Shown: in pieces, positions 49,650-58,433 of the stretch | Position numbering within the stretch: position 1 is the stretch's first letter | Layout: each line of letters begins with the position of its first letter | NCBI GenBank assembly: GCA_002840735.1 | Contig: PHBY01000005.1 | Span: forward strand, 124,001-188,000 | Direction: 5' to 3' | DNA length: 64,000 nt | From: Chloroflexi bacterium HGW-Chloroflexi-2 | Lineage (GTDB): Bacteria > Chloroflexota > Anaerolineae > Anaerolineales > Anaerolineaceae | Made by a program: the position numbers and the translations under genes | The notes under the pieces: generated by a model | The model's input: the letters and a program-made list of their open reading frames with translations, nothing else | Database searches by the model: none | Told to the model about the DNA's origin: nothing

Positions 49650-50819
49650 TTACGCGCCACCAGCTGTATATAGTGCAGGATCAACCGGTGTTTCTCCAGA
49701 TGGATCCCACACATATACCCAGTCACCTACATTCGCCCAATCAAACACAACTTTTGCGTCCCCAATCGACAAATTTACACATCCATGTGATTGTGGATAA
49801 CCGAAATAAGTGCGCCAATAAGCTCCATGAAGAGCTCTGGCTTCATCGTAATACAATGTCCAGGGCACATCTTCTAAGTAATAATAATCTGAACGATCGA
49901 TTTCAAAAGACCCACTCATATTCGTTCGGTCTAATTTTTCATAAATCTGAAATAAACCTGGCCGTGTAAAAAATGGATCAACACCTGATGCGATCAGTGC
50001 AGCAAAAACAAGTCTTCCGTTTTCGTATATGCCTAACGTCTGTTCGTATAAATTGATTTCAATCCAGCGATTATTATCCACACCTTCCGGTGGAGTCGTG
50101 TTAACATGGAACTGACGAACTTTTCTGCGTTCCACCCACTCATCAATGCCAATCATATACCAATCTGCACCATCAATGGTTACGGTGTCATAAATCTGCA
50201 CCACATCTTCTCGATACAATCTCTTGCCAGACAATTCAGATTGGAATCCCGGAGATCTCACAACGTCCACTTGATCCAATACCCACCCAAACGGATTTGA
50301 AGGGTTTTGATAAAACATCAATCCCTGGAACCGTCCAGAACGGATACAACACTCGGTGTTTGCCTCACCGGCATTAACCCACAGCCCATTCATCAACCGG
50401 TAAAAAATTCCATCCTCACGATCCAATCGTTCAGAGACTGCCAGATATTTAAATCCTGCTTCCAAATAACGCGCCGGGTTACCCGCTAACGCATCCTCCA
50501 AACTGGCGTACACAGGAAAAGAATTTTCTCCAACGGTCAAATACGGGACTGGTGCCAGCGTATAATTAATATCTGGCTTGAATGCAGGTAAGGGTTGAAA
50601 CGGTAACGAGACTCCTTTTTTATTCATTGTCGTCAGAAACTCCGATGGTCCCATCACCAAACAATCAATCTGATCATACCCATAAACGCCTGGTAAACAT
50701 AATGGATCGCCATAAAAGGATTCCTGGACTGCTGCCTGAACCGGATCCACAACCAGGCTGGCAGTAAACAGGACTGCTAACAAAAACAGAAAATATTTAA
50801 TATGATTTTTTTTCATCAT
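49650..50819 (-). CDS. L,D-transpeptidase
   Basis: This 389-residue secreted enzyme of the YkuD family cross-links peptidoglycan. The signal peptide covers about 1-29 (FLFLLAVLFTASLVVDPVQA). The catalytic domain lies at about 250-375: RWIEINLYEQTLGIYENGRLV at its start, HGAYWRTYFGYPQSHGCVNLS with the HGCxN nucleophile Cys, and DAKVVFDWANVGDWVYVW. The N-terminal part (30-245) is without a recognised domain and may bind the wall. The gene stands alone, with a weak ribosome-binding site before a double ATG. Confidence 0.92.
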   Translation of the reverse strand: MMKKNHIKYFLFLLAVLFTASLVVDPVQAAVQESFYGDPLCLPGVYGYDQIDCLVMGPSEFLTTMNKKGVSLPFQPLPAFKPDINYTLAPVPYLTVGENSFPVYASLEDALAGNPARYLEAGFKYLAVSERLDREDGIFYRLMNGLWVNAGEANTECCIRSGRFQGLMFYQNPSNPFGWVLDQVDVVRSPGFQSELSGKRLYREDVVQIYDTVTIDGADWYMIGIDEWVERRKVRQFHVNTTPPEGVDNNRWIEINLYEQTLGIYENGRLVFAALIASGVDPFFTRPGLFQIYEKLDRTNMSGSFEIDRSDYYYLEDVPWTLYYDEARALHGAYWRTYFGYPQSHGCVNLSIGDAKVVFDWANVGDWVYVWDPSGETPVDPALYTAGGA

Positions 50820-51060
50820 CGGTTCTTTTTTCCTATTCTTTCAGATTCTAACAGACTTTTTTGATGAAAGTAAATCCACTTGTAAATACTTTCTTAAGAG
50901 TGTCTTTTCTAAATTAAACGGCCAGGGTAAATTTGGGAGGAAAATGATTGCCAATCTCGTATGATAATCCAATTTTTCTGAAATGCTACGTAAAGGGTAT
51001 AAATCGATTTATATCAAGTTGGATTTTCAGCTATACTAAAATTCAAAAAGAGGAAATTAA

Positions 51061-51381
51061 ATGTCAGATCACTTACCCGAAGTATTGAATTTAACAAAAA
51101 TTTTACAGGTTCAAACAGGAGCAGTTGTCAGTAGAACGTTAATTAATCAAAAAACTGGCACAGTTACATTGTTTGCTTTTGATATAAATGAAGGATTAAG
51201 TGAACACACAGCTCCATACGACGCAAGTGTATATATATTAGAAGGATCAATGGAAATAACCATTTCATCAAATCCTTACGAATTAAACTCTGGAGATCTC
51301 ATCATCATGCCAGCCAATCAACCACATGCATTGAGAGCAATTTCTCCTGCGAAAATGTTGTTGGTGATGATTCGTTCTTAA
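51061..51381 (+). CDS. Cupin-domain protein
   Basis: This is a 106-residue small beta-barrel of the cupin superfamily. Motif 1 is reduced ([18 protein letters not shown], about 46-63) and motif 2 is [17 protein letters not shown] (about 77-93), with His residues suited to metal binding. Many such single cupins have no known substrate. AAAGAGGAAATTAA precedes the ATG. The dodecin gene follows 44 bp later and a flavin reductase-like gene after that, which hints at a flavin or redox context without proving it. Confidence 0.85.
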   Translation: MSDHLPEVLNLTKILQVQTGAVVSRTLINQKTGTVTLFAFDINEGLSEHTAPYDASVYILEGSMEITISSNPYELNSGDLIIMPANQPHALRAISPAKMLLVMIRS

Positions 51382-51425
51382 TCATTTTCGTTTTTTTCAA
51401 AATATCCAAAAAATGGAGGATCGTA

Positions 51426-51635
51426 ATGTCAGAACATGTTTACAAGAAAATTGAATTAGTTGGCTCTTCTAAAATTAGCATTGAGGATGCAATCCAAACT
51501 GCAATTTCTCAGGCTGGAGCAACATTAGAAAATTTGCGTTGGTTTGAAGTGGTCGAAACACGTGGTCAGATCGAAGAAAATCGGGTTGCTTATTGGCAGG
51601 TTACGATCAAAATAGGATTCACAGTAACAAGATAA
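51426..51635 (+). CDS. Dodecin flavin-binding protein
   Basis: This is a 69-residue protein of the dodecin family, which forms dodecameric shells storing or buffering flavins. The sequence [20 protein letters not shown], the helix [21 protein letters not shown], and [23 protein letters not shown] fit the beta-alpha-beta-beta fold. The conserved Trp in LRWFEV stacks with flavin. AATGGAGG precedes the ATG. It lies between a cupin and a flavin reductase-like gene. Confidence 0.93.
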   Translation: MSEHVYKKIELVGSSKISIEDAIQTAISQAGATLENLRWFEVVETRGQIEENRVAYWQVTIKIGFTVTR

Positions 51636-51769
51636 ATCCGGATATCGATTTGATTTGATTTCAACTCAATTTTCGTCAGTAGAAGTAGCAGAATCTTAGA
51701 ATATAACCAGGTTAAACCTCATGGTAAAATTTTTACCAGATAAATGCTCAATTTCATTCTGGAGGTATG

Positions 51770-52297
51770 ATGGTTCGTAAAACGATTGATTTTTATGATT
51801 GGCAAATTAAACCACACAGCCTTTGGGATAGACAATGGTTAGTTCTGACAAGCGGCGATTTTCATGCCGGAAAATTTAATTCCATGATTGTGGGTTGGGG
51901 TGGTTTTGGGACTATGTGGAAGAAACCATTTGCCCTCATCCTGGTGAGACCTCAAAGGTACACATATGAGTACATGGAGAATTTTGACTCTTTTACACTT
52001 TCAGCGCTCCCTGAAAAATATCGCAAAGCATTAGAATTAATTGGCACCAAATCGGGCCGGGATATGAACAAACTCGACTTTACAGGATTGACCCCCATCC
52101 CTTCCAGCCACGTTTCTGCACCCGGATTGGATGAAGCGGAATTAATCATTGAATGCAGAAAATCCTACTATCAAGATCTGGATCCAAAACACTTTTTAAT
52201 CTCATCTATTACCAAACAATACCCACTGCGGGATTATCACAGAGTTTATTATGGCGAGATATTATCCATCTCAGGAACAAAAGATTTCACTGGATAA
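51770..52297 (+). CDS. Flavin reductase-like domain protein
   Basis: This 175-residue protein resembles the FMN-binding flavin reductase-like (split-barrel) family. Supporting segments are WLVLTSGDFHAGKFNSMIVGWGGFGTMWKKPFALILVRPQRYTYEYMENFDSFTLSALPEKY, which fit the FMN-binding core, and a later EAELIIECRKSYYQDL. The start at 51770 has GGAGG four bases upstream; the ATG at 51767 is too close to it. It may reduce or use flavins. Presence beside dodecin supports a flavin-related role. Confidence 0.86.
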   Translation: MVRKTIDFYDWQIKPHSLWDRQWLVLTSGDFHAGKFNSMIVGWGGFGTMWKKPFALILVRPQRYTYEYMENFDSFTLSALPEKYRKALELIGTKSGRDMNKLDFTGLTPIPSSHVSAPGLDEAELIIECRKSYYQDLDPKHFLISSITKQYPLRDYHRVYYGEILSISGTKDFTG

Positions 52298-52412
52298 ATA
52301 ACCTTCTTCATTTAATAATTTGTGAAATATAAAAGAATCATCTATACTTATAATTTCAATTTAAGTTTCCATCTTATTCTTTTTATGCTAATGTTCATGG
52401 TACTGGGGATTA

Positions 52413-55136
52413 ATGAGTTCATTTATATCCAAATTGCGAATTAACTACAAATCAATCCTATTCCTGCTTTTGATATCTCTGGTACCCATTATTGGATTGG
52501 CTATCAGTATTATGTGGATTGATAACAATGAACTTAAAGCCAGTCTGGACACGCCAATCCAATCTTTGACCTGTAATCAATTAGCAAGAATTGATGAAAA
52601 AACGGATTCGATCCACAACTTGCTTAGTCAGGTTTCAGATTCTTTAAAAGCAGAAAATTTTAACAATCTTTCAAGAAACGAGGAATCAAGTAAGCTGCAG
52701 GAGATCGAAAAAATAATTGACCAAAATCAATATGGCTCTCTACTTGGCCTGGACATCATCCCAGAAGGATTGGACCCCATTCATTTTGGGCAATCCAATA
52801 TAAATCTTGAAAATAAATGGGTATCTGAATGGATGCAAATTGCCGAGGAGGGCCAAGTATTCTGGTATTCAGAAGATAATTCAGTTTTTGCAGTAAAAAC
52901 CGTTGAAGAAAAGGAATCCAGAATCCTTCTTGTTGCCAATTTACCCCTGTCCTTTTTTCGGGTCATATTCCAAGATTTACCAGCGAATTTTGGGTACCAA
53001 CTTTTTAATGAACAAAATCAATCTTTAATCCAGTTGTCGTCTCCGATGGGTGATTTCCCACTTCAAAATTATATGGAGCGTCTAGCTTCACAGGGAAAAA
53101 TTGATAGTAACAATTTGCAGGCTACATATTGTACCGATACTGCGAATTGGAGATTAATTATAATTTCTCCTTTGAATTATTCGGTTGCCAATAACAACTT
53201 GCTCTTCAAAATCCTGTTAGTGGTAATTTTAGCGATCGCATTATTCATAATGATTTTTGCCATTTTAATGAACCAGAAATTAATCCGTCCCGTCAATGAT
53301 CTGGCTTTCCGGTTAAAGCAAATAAATCAGAACAAATTGCCTGATTTTGAACGGATACCTGAAAACCCTTACACAGGTGAAGTGGGAGAACTGATTGCTG
53401 AATTTAACCAATTCATCCAAAATCTAAAAATCACGCACGAGCGAAATTCGATCCTTGATGAAAAAAGAGAACGCTTCGAATTGGCATTACAAGGAAGCAA
53501 GATTGGTTTGTGGGATTGGAACCTGATTAATAATCATTGTTATTACTCTCCAACCTGGCGAAATATTCTCGGCCACACCGAAGAATCCATTCATAATCTC
53601 CCCACCGAATGGTTCACCCGTGTTCATCCAGAAGACATTGAAACTTTACGAACAGAGATTAACAATCATATTGCTGGAAAAACACCGATATTTGAAAAAG
53701 AACACAGAATTCGTCACATGAATGATACCTATATCTGGGTCCTTGCCAGAGGACTTGTCCGAAAAGGAGAAGATGGTATTCCATATCGATTTGTGGGCAC
53801 AATTGAGAATATCACCCAACGGAAATCATTGGAAGCCAGGTTATTGATTGAAGCGATGTATGATCCACTTACGGGGTTACCAAATCGAACGTATTTTTCC
53901 GGCATCATTGAACAATCGCTTGGCCGAATTCACCGTCGTGAAGAATACCATTCCGCTGTCCTTTTCATTGATCTGGATCGATTTAAGAATATAAATGATC
54001 AATACAGTTTTTCGATCGGGGATGCATTATTGCTGGAAATCACCCGCCGGCTCAAGTATAGTCTCCGGTCAATGGACACCATTTCTCGTTTTGGGAATGA
54101 TAAATTTGGTGTCCTGCTAGAAGAAATAAACGGGCTACCTGATACAATCAAAATCACACACAGAATCCACAAAGAAATTAATAAACCGTTTAATTTTTCC
54201 GGAGAGATTATCCATCTAACGACAAGTATCGGAATTGTAATGTTATCTCGTGGATACCAGGATTCAAACGAGGTCTTGAGAGATGCCGAATCTGCATTGT
54301 TCCAGGCTAAATCGGATGGTCGTGGTAAATTCGAAATTTACGATAAGGAAGTCTATTCCTACACCCTTTCCCGAATTCGGGTTGAAAATGAATTGAAACA
54401 AGCATTGAAAAATGATGAAATTTCCTTGTGTTACCAACCAATTATTGACACTGAAACAAATCAGGTAATATTTGCAGACGCTATCTCAATCTGGCAACAT
54501 CCGGAAAAAGGTTTTATACCGAAAGAGCACTATCTGTCCGTTGCTGAAGATAGTGGAGAAATAATTCCTTTAAATAACTTTCTCTTACGAAGAGCTTGCA
54601 ATGAAACCTTTGAATGGTTCCAAGAAGAAGACACGAGAACATTGCTTTCCGTTTCAATTTCTCCTAAAATGTTTTTGAAGTCTGATTTTACAGAAACCGT
54701 TCTTTCAGCTTTGGCAGATAGTAATTTGCCCAATGAATTTTTACAACTGGTAATTACTGAAAGCAGTAAAATCTATAATTCAGGCGTTGCTATTCAAGCC
54801 ATGGTCAATTTATCGAGTATTGGAGTCAAATTCTGTCTGGCAAATTATGGGGTAATCCCATCTTCACTCGAACAGCTCAAACGATTACCCATTCATGCGA
54901 TAAGAATTTCTGAAACCCTGATAAAAGATATTCCAATCAACGAAGAGGATGCAGTCATTACAGAGTCGATTATTTCATCGGCAAAAGTCCTGGGATTGCA
55001 GGTTATTGCCACTGGGGTTAATACAAAAGAACAAATGGACTTCTTAACTCAAAAAGGAATTCATTTAATTTCTGGTGATTATGTTTCCCAACCGTTAATG
55101 AAACCAGAATTTATAAACTATTTGAAAAGAATTTAA
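52413..55136 (+). CDS. Membrane sensor with PAS, degenerate GGDEF and degenerate EAL domains
   Basis: This 907-residue protein starts with a transmembrane helix (about 13-32). An extracytoplasmic sensor region, a second helix (about 267-288) and a HAMP-like linker follow. Then come a PAS domain (about 355-470: SKIGLWDWNLINNHCYYSP), a GGDEF domain (about 475-640) and an EAL domain (about 650-900). The GGDEF active-site loop reads FGNDKF and the EAL signature reads ADAIS. The DDFG motif is ANYG. Catalysis by either domain is unlikely. The I-site RSMD remains five residues before the loop, so c-di-GMP binding may persist. GGGG precedes the ATG. Confidence 0.93.
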   Translation: MSSFISKLRINYKSILFLLLISLVPIIGLAISIMWIDNNELKASLDTPIQSLTCNQLARIDEKTDSIHNLLSQVSDSLKAENFNNLSRNEESSKLQEIEKIIDQNQYGSLLGLDIIPEGLDPIHFGQSNINLENKWVSEWMQIAEEGQVFWYSEDNSVFAVKTVEEKESRILLVANLPLSFFRVIFQDLPANFGYQLFNEQNQSLIQLSSPMGDFPLQNYMERLASQGKIDSNNLQATYCTDTANWRLIIISPLNYSVANNNLLFKILLVVILAIALFIMIFAILMNQKLIRPVNDLAFRLKQINQNKLPDFERIPENPYTGEVGELIAEFNQFIQNLKITHERNSILDEKRERFELALQGSKIGLWDWNLINNHCYYSPTWRNILGHTEESIHNLPTEWFTRVHPEDIETLRTEINNHIAGKTPIFEKEHRIRHMNDTYIWVLARGLVRKGEDGIPYRFVGTIENITQRKSLEARLLIEAMYDPLTGLPNRTYFSGIIEQSLGRIHRREEYHSAVLFIDLDRFKNINDQYSFSIGDALLLEITRRLKYSLRSMDTISRFGNDKFGVLLEEINGLPDTIKITHRIHKEINKPFNFSGEIIHLTTSIGIVMLSRGYQDSNEVLRDAESALFQAKSDGRGKFEIYDKEVYSYTLSRIRVENELKQALKNDEISLCYQPIIDTETNQVIFADAISIWQHPEKGFIPKEHYLSVAEDSGEIIPLNNFLLRRACNETFEWFQEEDTRTLLSVSISPKMFLKSDFTETVLSALADSNLPNEFLQLVITESSKIYNSGVAIQAMVNLSSIGVKFCLANYGVIPSSLEQLKRLPIHAIRISETLIKDIPINEEDAVITESIISSAKVLGLQVIATGVNTKEQMDFLTQKGIHLISGDYVSQPLMKPEFINYLKRI

Positions 55137-55226
55137 TGTCCATGATTTTCCAATTTGGATTCTTGAGTTTTTTTCAGAGAAAAATTGTAAAATATATAGA
55201 AACCAAAATCAACATTGGAGGCCATC

Positions 55227-55463
55227 ATGGAAATTAAATTATTGGGTGGCGAATTAATTGTAAACATTTGTTTTGAAAATTCCGATAAGGAATTTGATGA
55301 TAATATTTGTTTAAGTTTTTTTGAACCTTGCCTTGACGACACGCGAATATTTCGCGCTTCAGAAACAAATCTGTACATTACACCTCAGGAAGCCAGAGAA
55401 TTAGCTGGGATTCTGCTAAAAGCTGCAGAGGCAAGTGATTTATCATCGCATGATTCAGTGTAA
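55227..55463 (+). CDS. Small hypothetical protein
   Basis: This 78-residue protein (MEIKLLGGELIVNICFENSD...) is not one I recognise. The start at 55227 has TTGGAGG six bases upstream. Composition is acidic, with three cysteines. Predicted beta strands in the first half are followed by a helix (PQEARELAGILLKAAEAS), a pattern common in small conserved proteins. It lies between the GGDEF-EAL gene and a deazaflavin-type oxidoreductase gene, 36 bp from the latter, and may be co-transcribed with it. Confidence 0.65.
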   Translation: MEIKLLGGELIVNICFENSDKEFDDNICLSFFEPCLDDTRIFRASETNLYITPQEARELAGILLKAAEASDLSSHDSV

Positions 55464-55499
55464 ATAATTGAATTCAAACAGCTTTATTGAGGTAAACAC

Positions 55500-56096
55500 A
55501 TGAACAAACAACTAGAAACAGCTTATCAGTCACTCTTAGAAAGAATAAACAATATCAATTTAAAGACAGTAACTGATAAATTTTATTCTCATGCACCAAT
55601 TTACGCCTGGCGTTTTGGTTTAGGCCCGATTGTTGGTCGTTACATCATGATTATCACCCAGATCAATCATAAAACGGGTAACCCATGCAAGACATCCATA
55701 GAATATTTTGAAATTAATGGGATCAAGTACATAGCCAACTTATTTGGCGTTCAGTCCCAATGGTACCGGAATATCATGTCCAACCCGCGAGTCTCCATAC
55801 AAACCTCTGATGGAACGGAGCAAATGGTAGCGGTACCTGTTTCACAGGATGATGAGTTGATCACCATCATTGAATGGTTATTGAACCGTAATCCAAAATT
55901 TATCACGCGCTATATGGATGAATTTGGCGTACAACCATCCCGGAAAGATATACTCAAGCATAAAAATGATTTAATTTTCTTACGGTTTGATCCTACCAGT
56001 GAACCCACACCAAGAGGATTGGAAGTAGATCTGGCATGGATCTGGCCAATATTATTGTTCTGGACCATGCTCTCAAAACCCAAACGAAGAAAATGA
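55500..56096 (+). CDS. Deazaflavin-dependent nitroreductase-family protein (DDN-like)
   Basis: This 198-residue protein is of the split beta-barrel type related to F420-dependent nitroreductases. The characteristic part is HKTGNPCKTSIEYFEINGIKYIANLFGVQSQWYRNIMSNPRVSIQT (about 58-102). A C-terminal hydrophobic helix IWPILLFWTML with a basic end may contact the membrane. Family members use F420 or another flavin, and the cofactor cannot be settled here. TGAGGTAAACAC precedes the ATG. Confidence 0.82.
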   Translation: MNKQLETAYQSLLERINNINLKTVTDKFYSHAPIYAWRFGLGPIVGRYIMIITQINHKTGNPCKTSIEYFEINGIKYIANLFGVQSQWYRNIMSNPRVSIQTSDGTEQMVAVPVSQDDELITIIEWLLNRNPKFITRYMDEFGVQPSRKDILKHKNDLIFLRFDPTSEPTPRGLEVDLAWIWPILLFWTMLSKPKRRK

Positions 56097-56282
56097 TTCT
56101 ACAGCACAAGAATATAATGGTCGTCAGGTCATTATCGCAATAATTCTGTTTTCGCGCATAATTTTTTTTATTACAATCACCAGCCAGAATTTTGTTTGAT
56201 TAATCCTGGATGATGAATCTTGAATGAATCTTGAATGTTTATAATTTGCAGAATTGCAGTACAATAATGCGCAGGGAGAAAA

Positions 56283-57458
56283 ATGAACATTCAACCCAAC
56301 ATCGAACACGAGAAATTTCAAACAGGCGGTGTTACCATCGTTTCCACTGCGCACACAGTCCATGATACCTATACTGCCTTTTTACCTGCCTTACTTCCCG
56401 TCCTGATTGAAAAATTCACCTTAACAAATACACTGGCCGGATTATTATCTGTTTTCTTAACGATCCCTTCATTACTTCAACCTTTTATCGGCCATTTAGC
56501 CGATCGAGCTAATCTGCGTTTACTCATCATCCTAACCCCTGCGATCACAGGCGCAGCCATGAGTCTGCTCAGTATTGCCCCCACGTATGGATTTTTGATC
56601 TTTTTATTGGTATTAGCAGGTATCAGTTCTGCATCCTTGCACGCCATAGGACCAGTCCTTAGTGGAACATTTGCAGGTAAGAAACTGGGCCGAGGAATGA
56701 GTTTCTGGATGGTTGGTGGAGAGCTTGGCAGAGCGTTAGGCCCATTGATTGTCGTTACAGCTATCGGGTACCTGACCTTAGAAGGCATCCCCTGGTTGAT
56801 GATTGCCGGGGTGTTCACATCCATATTTCTATATGGAAAACTGAAATCCATCACAACCCAACCACGCAACAATGGCAATCACATTCCCTGGAAGTCCGGA
56901 CTAAAAATGATGCGCAAGGTAATGGCACCTATTGCTATTCTGATTTTTACCCGTTCGATGATGGTGGCCACATTAACTACTTTTATGCCAACCTACCTGA
57001 CAACTGAAGGGTCAAGCCTATGGATGGCTGGAGCATCTTTATCCATTTTGGAAACGGCTGGCGTGGTCGGAGCCTTTTTATCAGGATCACTCAGTGACCG
57101 TTTCGGCCGCAGACGGATGCTTGTTATTTCGTTTATTGGAACGCCGATATTCATGTTTCTTTTTATCTTCAGTAAAGGGATATTACAGGTTCCTTTGCTA
57201 ATCTTTATGGGCTTTTTTGGCATTTCAATCACCCCGGTTATTATGGCTATCGTGCTTGAAAACTTCCCTGATAATCGATCCTTCGCAAACGGGATCTATA
57301 TGGCTTTCAACTTTGTTTTAATGGCAACCGCGACTTTATTTGTAGGACAATTAGCAGATCTCGTCAACCTCAGATTTACATTCATCATCAGCGCAGGCTT
57401 AATTCTCTGTGGACTGCCTTTTATTCGACTGTTGCCTAAATCAAACAAAATTCAATAA
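56283..57458 (+). CDS. MFS transporter, fosmidomycin-resistance (Fsr)-like
   Basis: This 391-residue major facilitator has about 12 helices. The opening VSTAHTVHDTYTAFLPALLPVLIEKFTLTNTLAGLL matches the Fsr group. The loop 2-3 motif appears as GHLADRANLR and loop 8-9 as GSLSDRFGRRRML. It should export or import a small molecule with protons. Homology to Fsr does not prove drug resistance. CAGGGAGAAAA precedes the ATG. The gene is monocistronic. Confidence 0.9.
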   Translation: MNIQPNIEHEKFQTGGVTIVSTAHTVHDTYTAFLPALLPVLIEKFTLTNTLAGLLSVFLTIPSLLQPFIGHLADRANLRLLIILTPAITGAAMSLLSIAPTYGFLIFLLVLAGISSASLHAIGPVLSGTFAGKKLGRGMSFWMVGGELGRALGPLIVVTAIGYLTLEGIPWLMIAGVFTSIFLYGKLKSITTQPRNNGNHIPWKSGLKMMRKVMAPIAILIFTRSMMVATLTTFMPTYLTTEGSSLWMAGASLSILETAGVVGAFLSGSLSDRFGRRRMLVISFIGTPIFMFLFIFSKGILQVPLLIFMGFFGISITPVIMAIVLENFPDNRSFANGIYMAFNFVLMATATLFVGQLADLVNLRFTFIISAGLILCGLPFIRLLPKSNKIQ

Positions 57459-57534
57459 ATCAAATAATTTTCATCCTTCATCGGTCGGGAACGTAAATGC
57501 CACAATTGACGTCTTATAGATGAAGGAGTTTAGA

Positions 57535-58050
57535 ATGAAAAACAAGAATATTGTCCTGGTTATTACTGCTGTGCTATTTTTTCTGTTGTGTTGTGTAACA
57601 GTTGTCGTTGTTTCTGTATTGACTTATTTACGAGTAACACCGCAATCCTCTCAATTTTTTAATGATGTGATTGAGCCTGGTAACTCTTTAAACGATTCGC
57701 CTATTCAGGTGTTTCCTGATGGTTCTTATGATAATCAACAAGTTATTTTTGTGGATGGTTTGACTATCAATATGATGGAATCATTTCCGATACAGGTAAG
57801 TGTTACCGTAAACGGAAATTTACCAGACGGCTGCACACGAATTGTTGAAAGCAAAGCTGAAATGATTGATGAATCAACTTTTGAGTTACAAATATTTACT
57901 GAACGTCCTGAAGATATGATGTGTACCATGGCTTTGGTACCATTCGAAAAAACGATAATCCTGGATGTCAAAGGATTATCAGCCGGAACATATATTGTCA
58001 AAGGATTTGGACTTGAAAATTCGTTTACCTTTGATGTGGATAATAAATAA
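57535..58050 (+). CDS. Small membrane-anchored extracellular protein of unknown function
   Basis: This 171-residue protein has an N-terminal transmembrane anchor (about 5-27, with three adjacent hydrophobic/Cys residues) and an extracellular part. The start at 57535 follows AAGGAG; an earlier ATG at 57520 has no site. The C-terminal domain (about 70-171) has a beta-rich pattern with two Cys (DGCTRIVESKAEM and MMCTMALVPFEKTI), possibly a disulfide. It ends GTYIVKGFGLENSFTFDV, typical of secreted Ig-like or inhibitor-like domains. I do not recognise the family. Confidence 0.68.
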   Translation: MKNKNIVLVITAVLFFLLCCVTVVVVSVLTYLRVTPQSSQFFNDVIEPGNSLNDSPIQVFPDGSYDNQQVIFVDGLTINMMESFPIQVSVTVNGNLPDGCTRIVESKAEMIDESTFELQIFTERPEDMMCTMALVPFEKTIILDVKGLSAGTYIVKGFGLENSFTFDVDNK

Positions 58051-58081
58051 TTTTCTGCCAGAAACCCCTTCCTTCTGGGAT

Positions 58082-58113
58082 GACAGCTCACCGAATTTGG
58101 TGAGCTGTTCTTT
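58082..58113 (+). terminator. Intrinsic terminator
   Basis: GACAGCTCACC and GGTGAGCTGTT (58082-58108) form a hairpin followed by CTTT. It lies about 30 bp after the preceding gene's stop codon. Confidence 0.72.
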
Positions 58114-58161
58114 GACCTGGTCATTTCACCTGCGGTACAATAACAAAAAAGAACGGACCAA

Positions 58162-58432
58162 ATGGACATAAGAGCCTACAATTGAGAAGCATGGAATAAA
58201 GAAGTCGAATAAGGCAACCCCTGGACAATACCGGTAAACCATGAGCAGATTCAGCAGGCTCGTGAAGGAAATTGGAGCTTGGTTCTCACGCCAATGATTC
58301 CTGTGCCACTAAATTGGTTTCCGGATTTTACAGAAAAAACAGAGTTATGTCTTGCGAGTGGCGGTGGGCAACAATGACCAATTTATGCCAACTTTTTTTG
58401 CGATGCGAGCAGTAAAACCAGGCAGTTAATGC
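58162..58432 (+). pseudogene. Broken SAM-dependent methyltransferase gene
   Basis: One frame reads MDIRAYN*EAWNKEVE*GN, then PWTIPVNHEQIQQAREGNW, LVLTPMIPVPLNWFPDF and LCLASGGGQQ*P. This matches the N-terminus of a class I methyltransferase group (WNKEVExGNxWTIPV, CLASGGGQQGP). Three in-frame stops interrupt it, and each is one base away from the expected codon (Arg, Lys, Gly). Only about 90 codons remain. The gene is therefore a truncated pseudogene. It fills the gap before the convergent thioredoxin reductase-like gene. Confidence 0.85.
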
Positions 58433-58433
58433 A

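Noticed and set aside
50938-50964. Six-codon ORF after GGGAGGAAA upstream of the cupin gene
   Set aside because: The peptide is only six residues and there is no linked terminator or promoter evidence.
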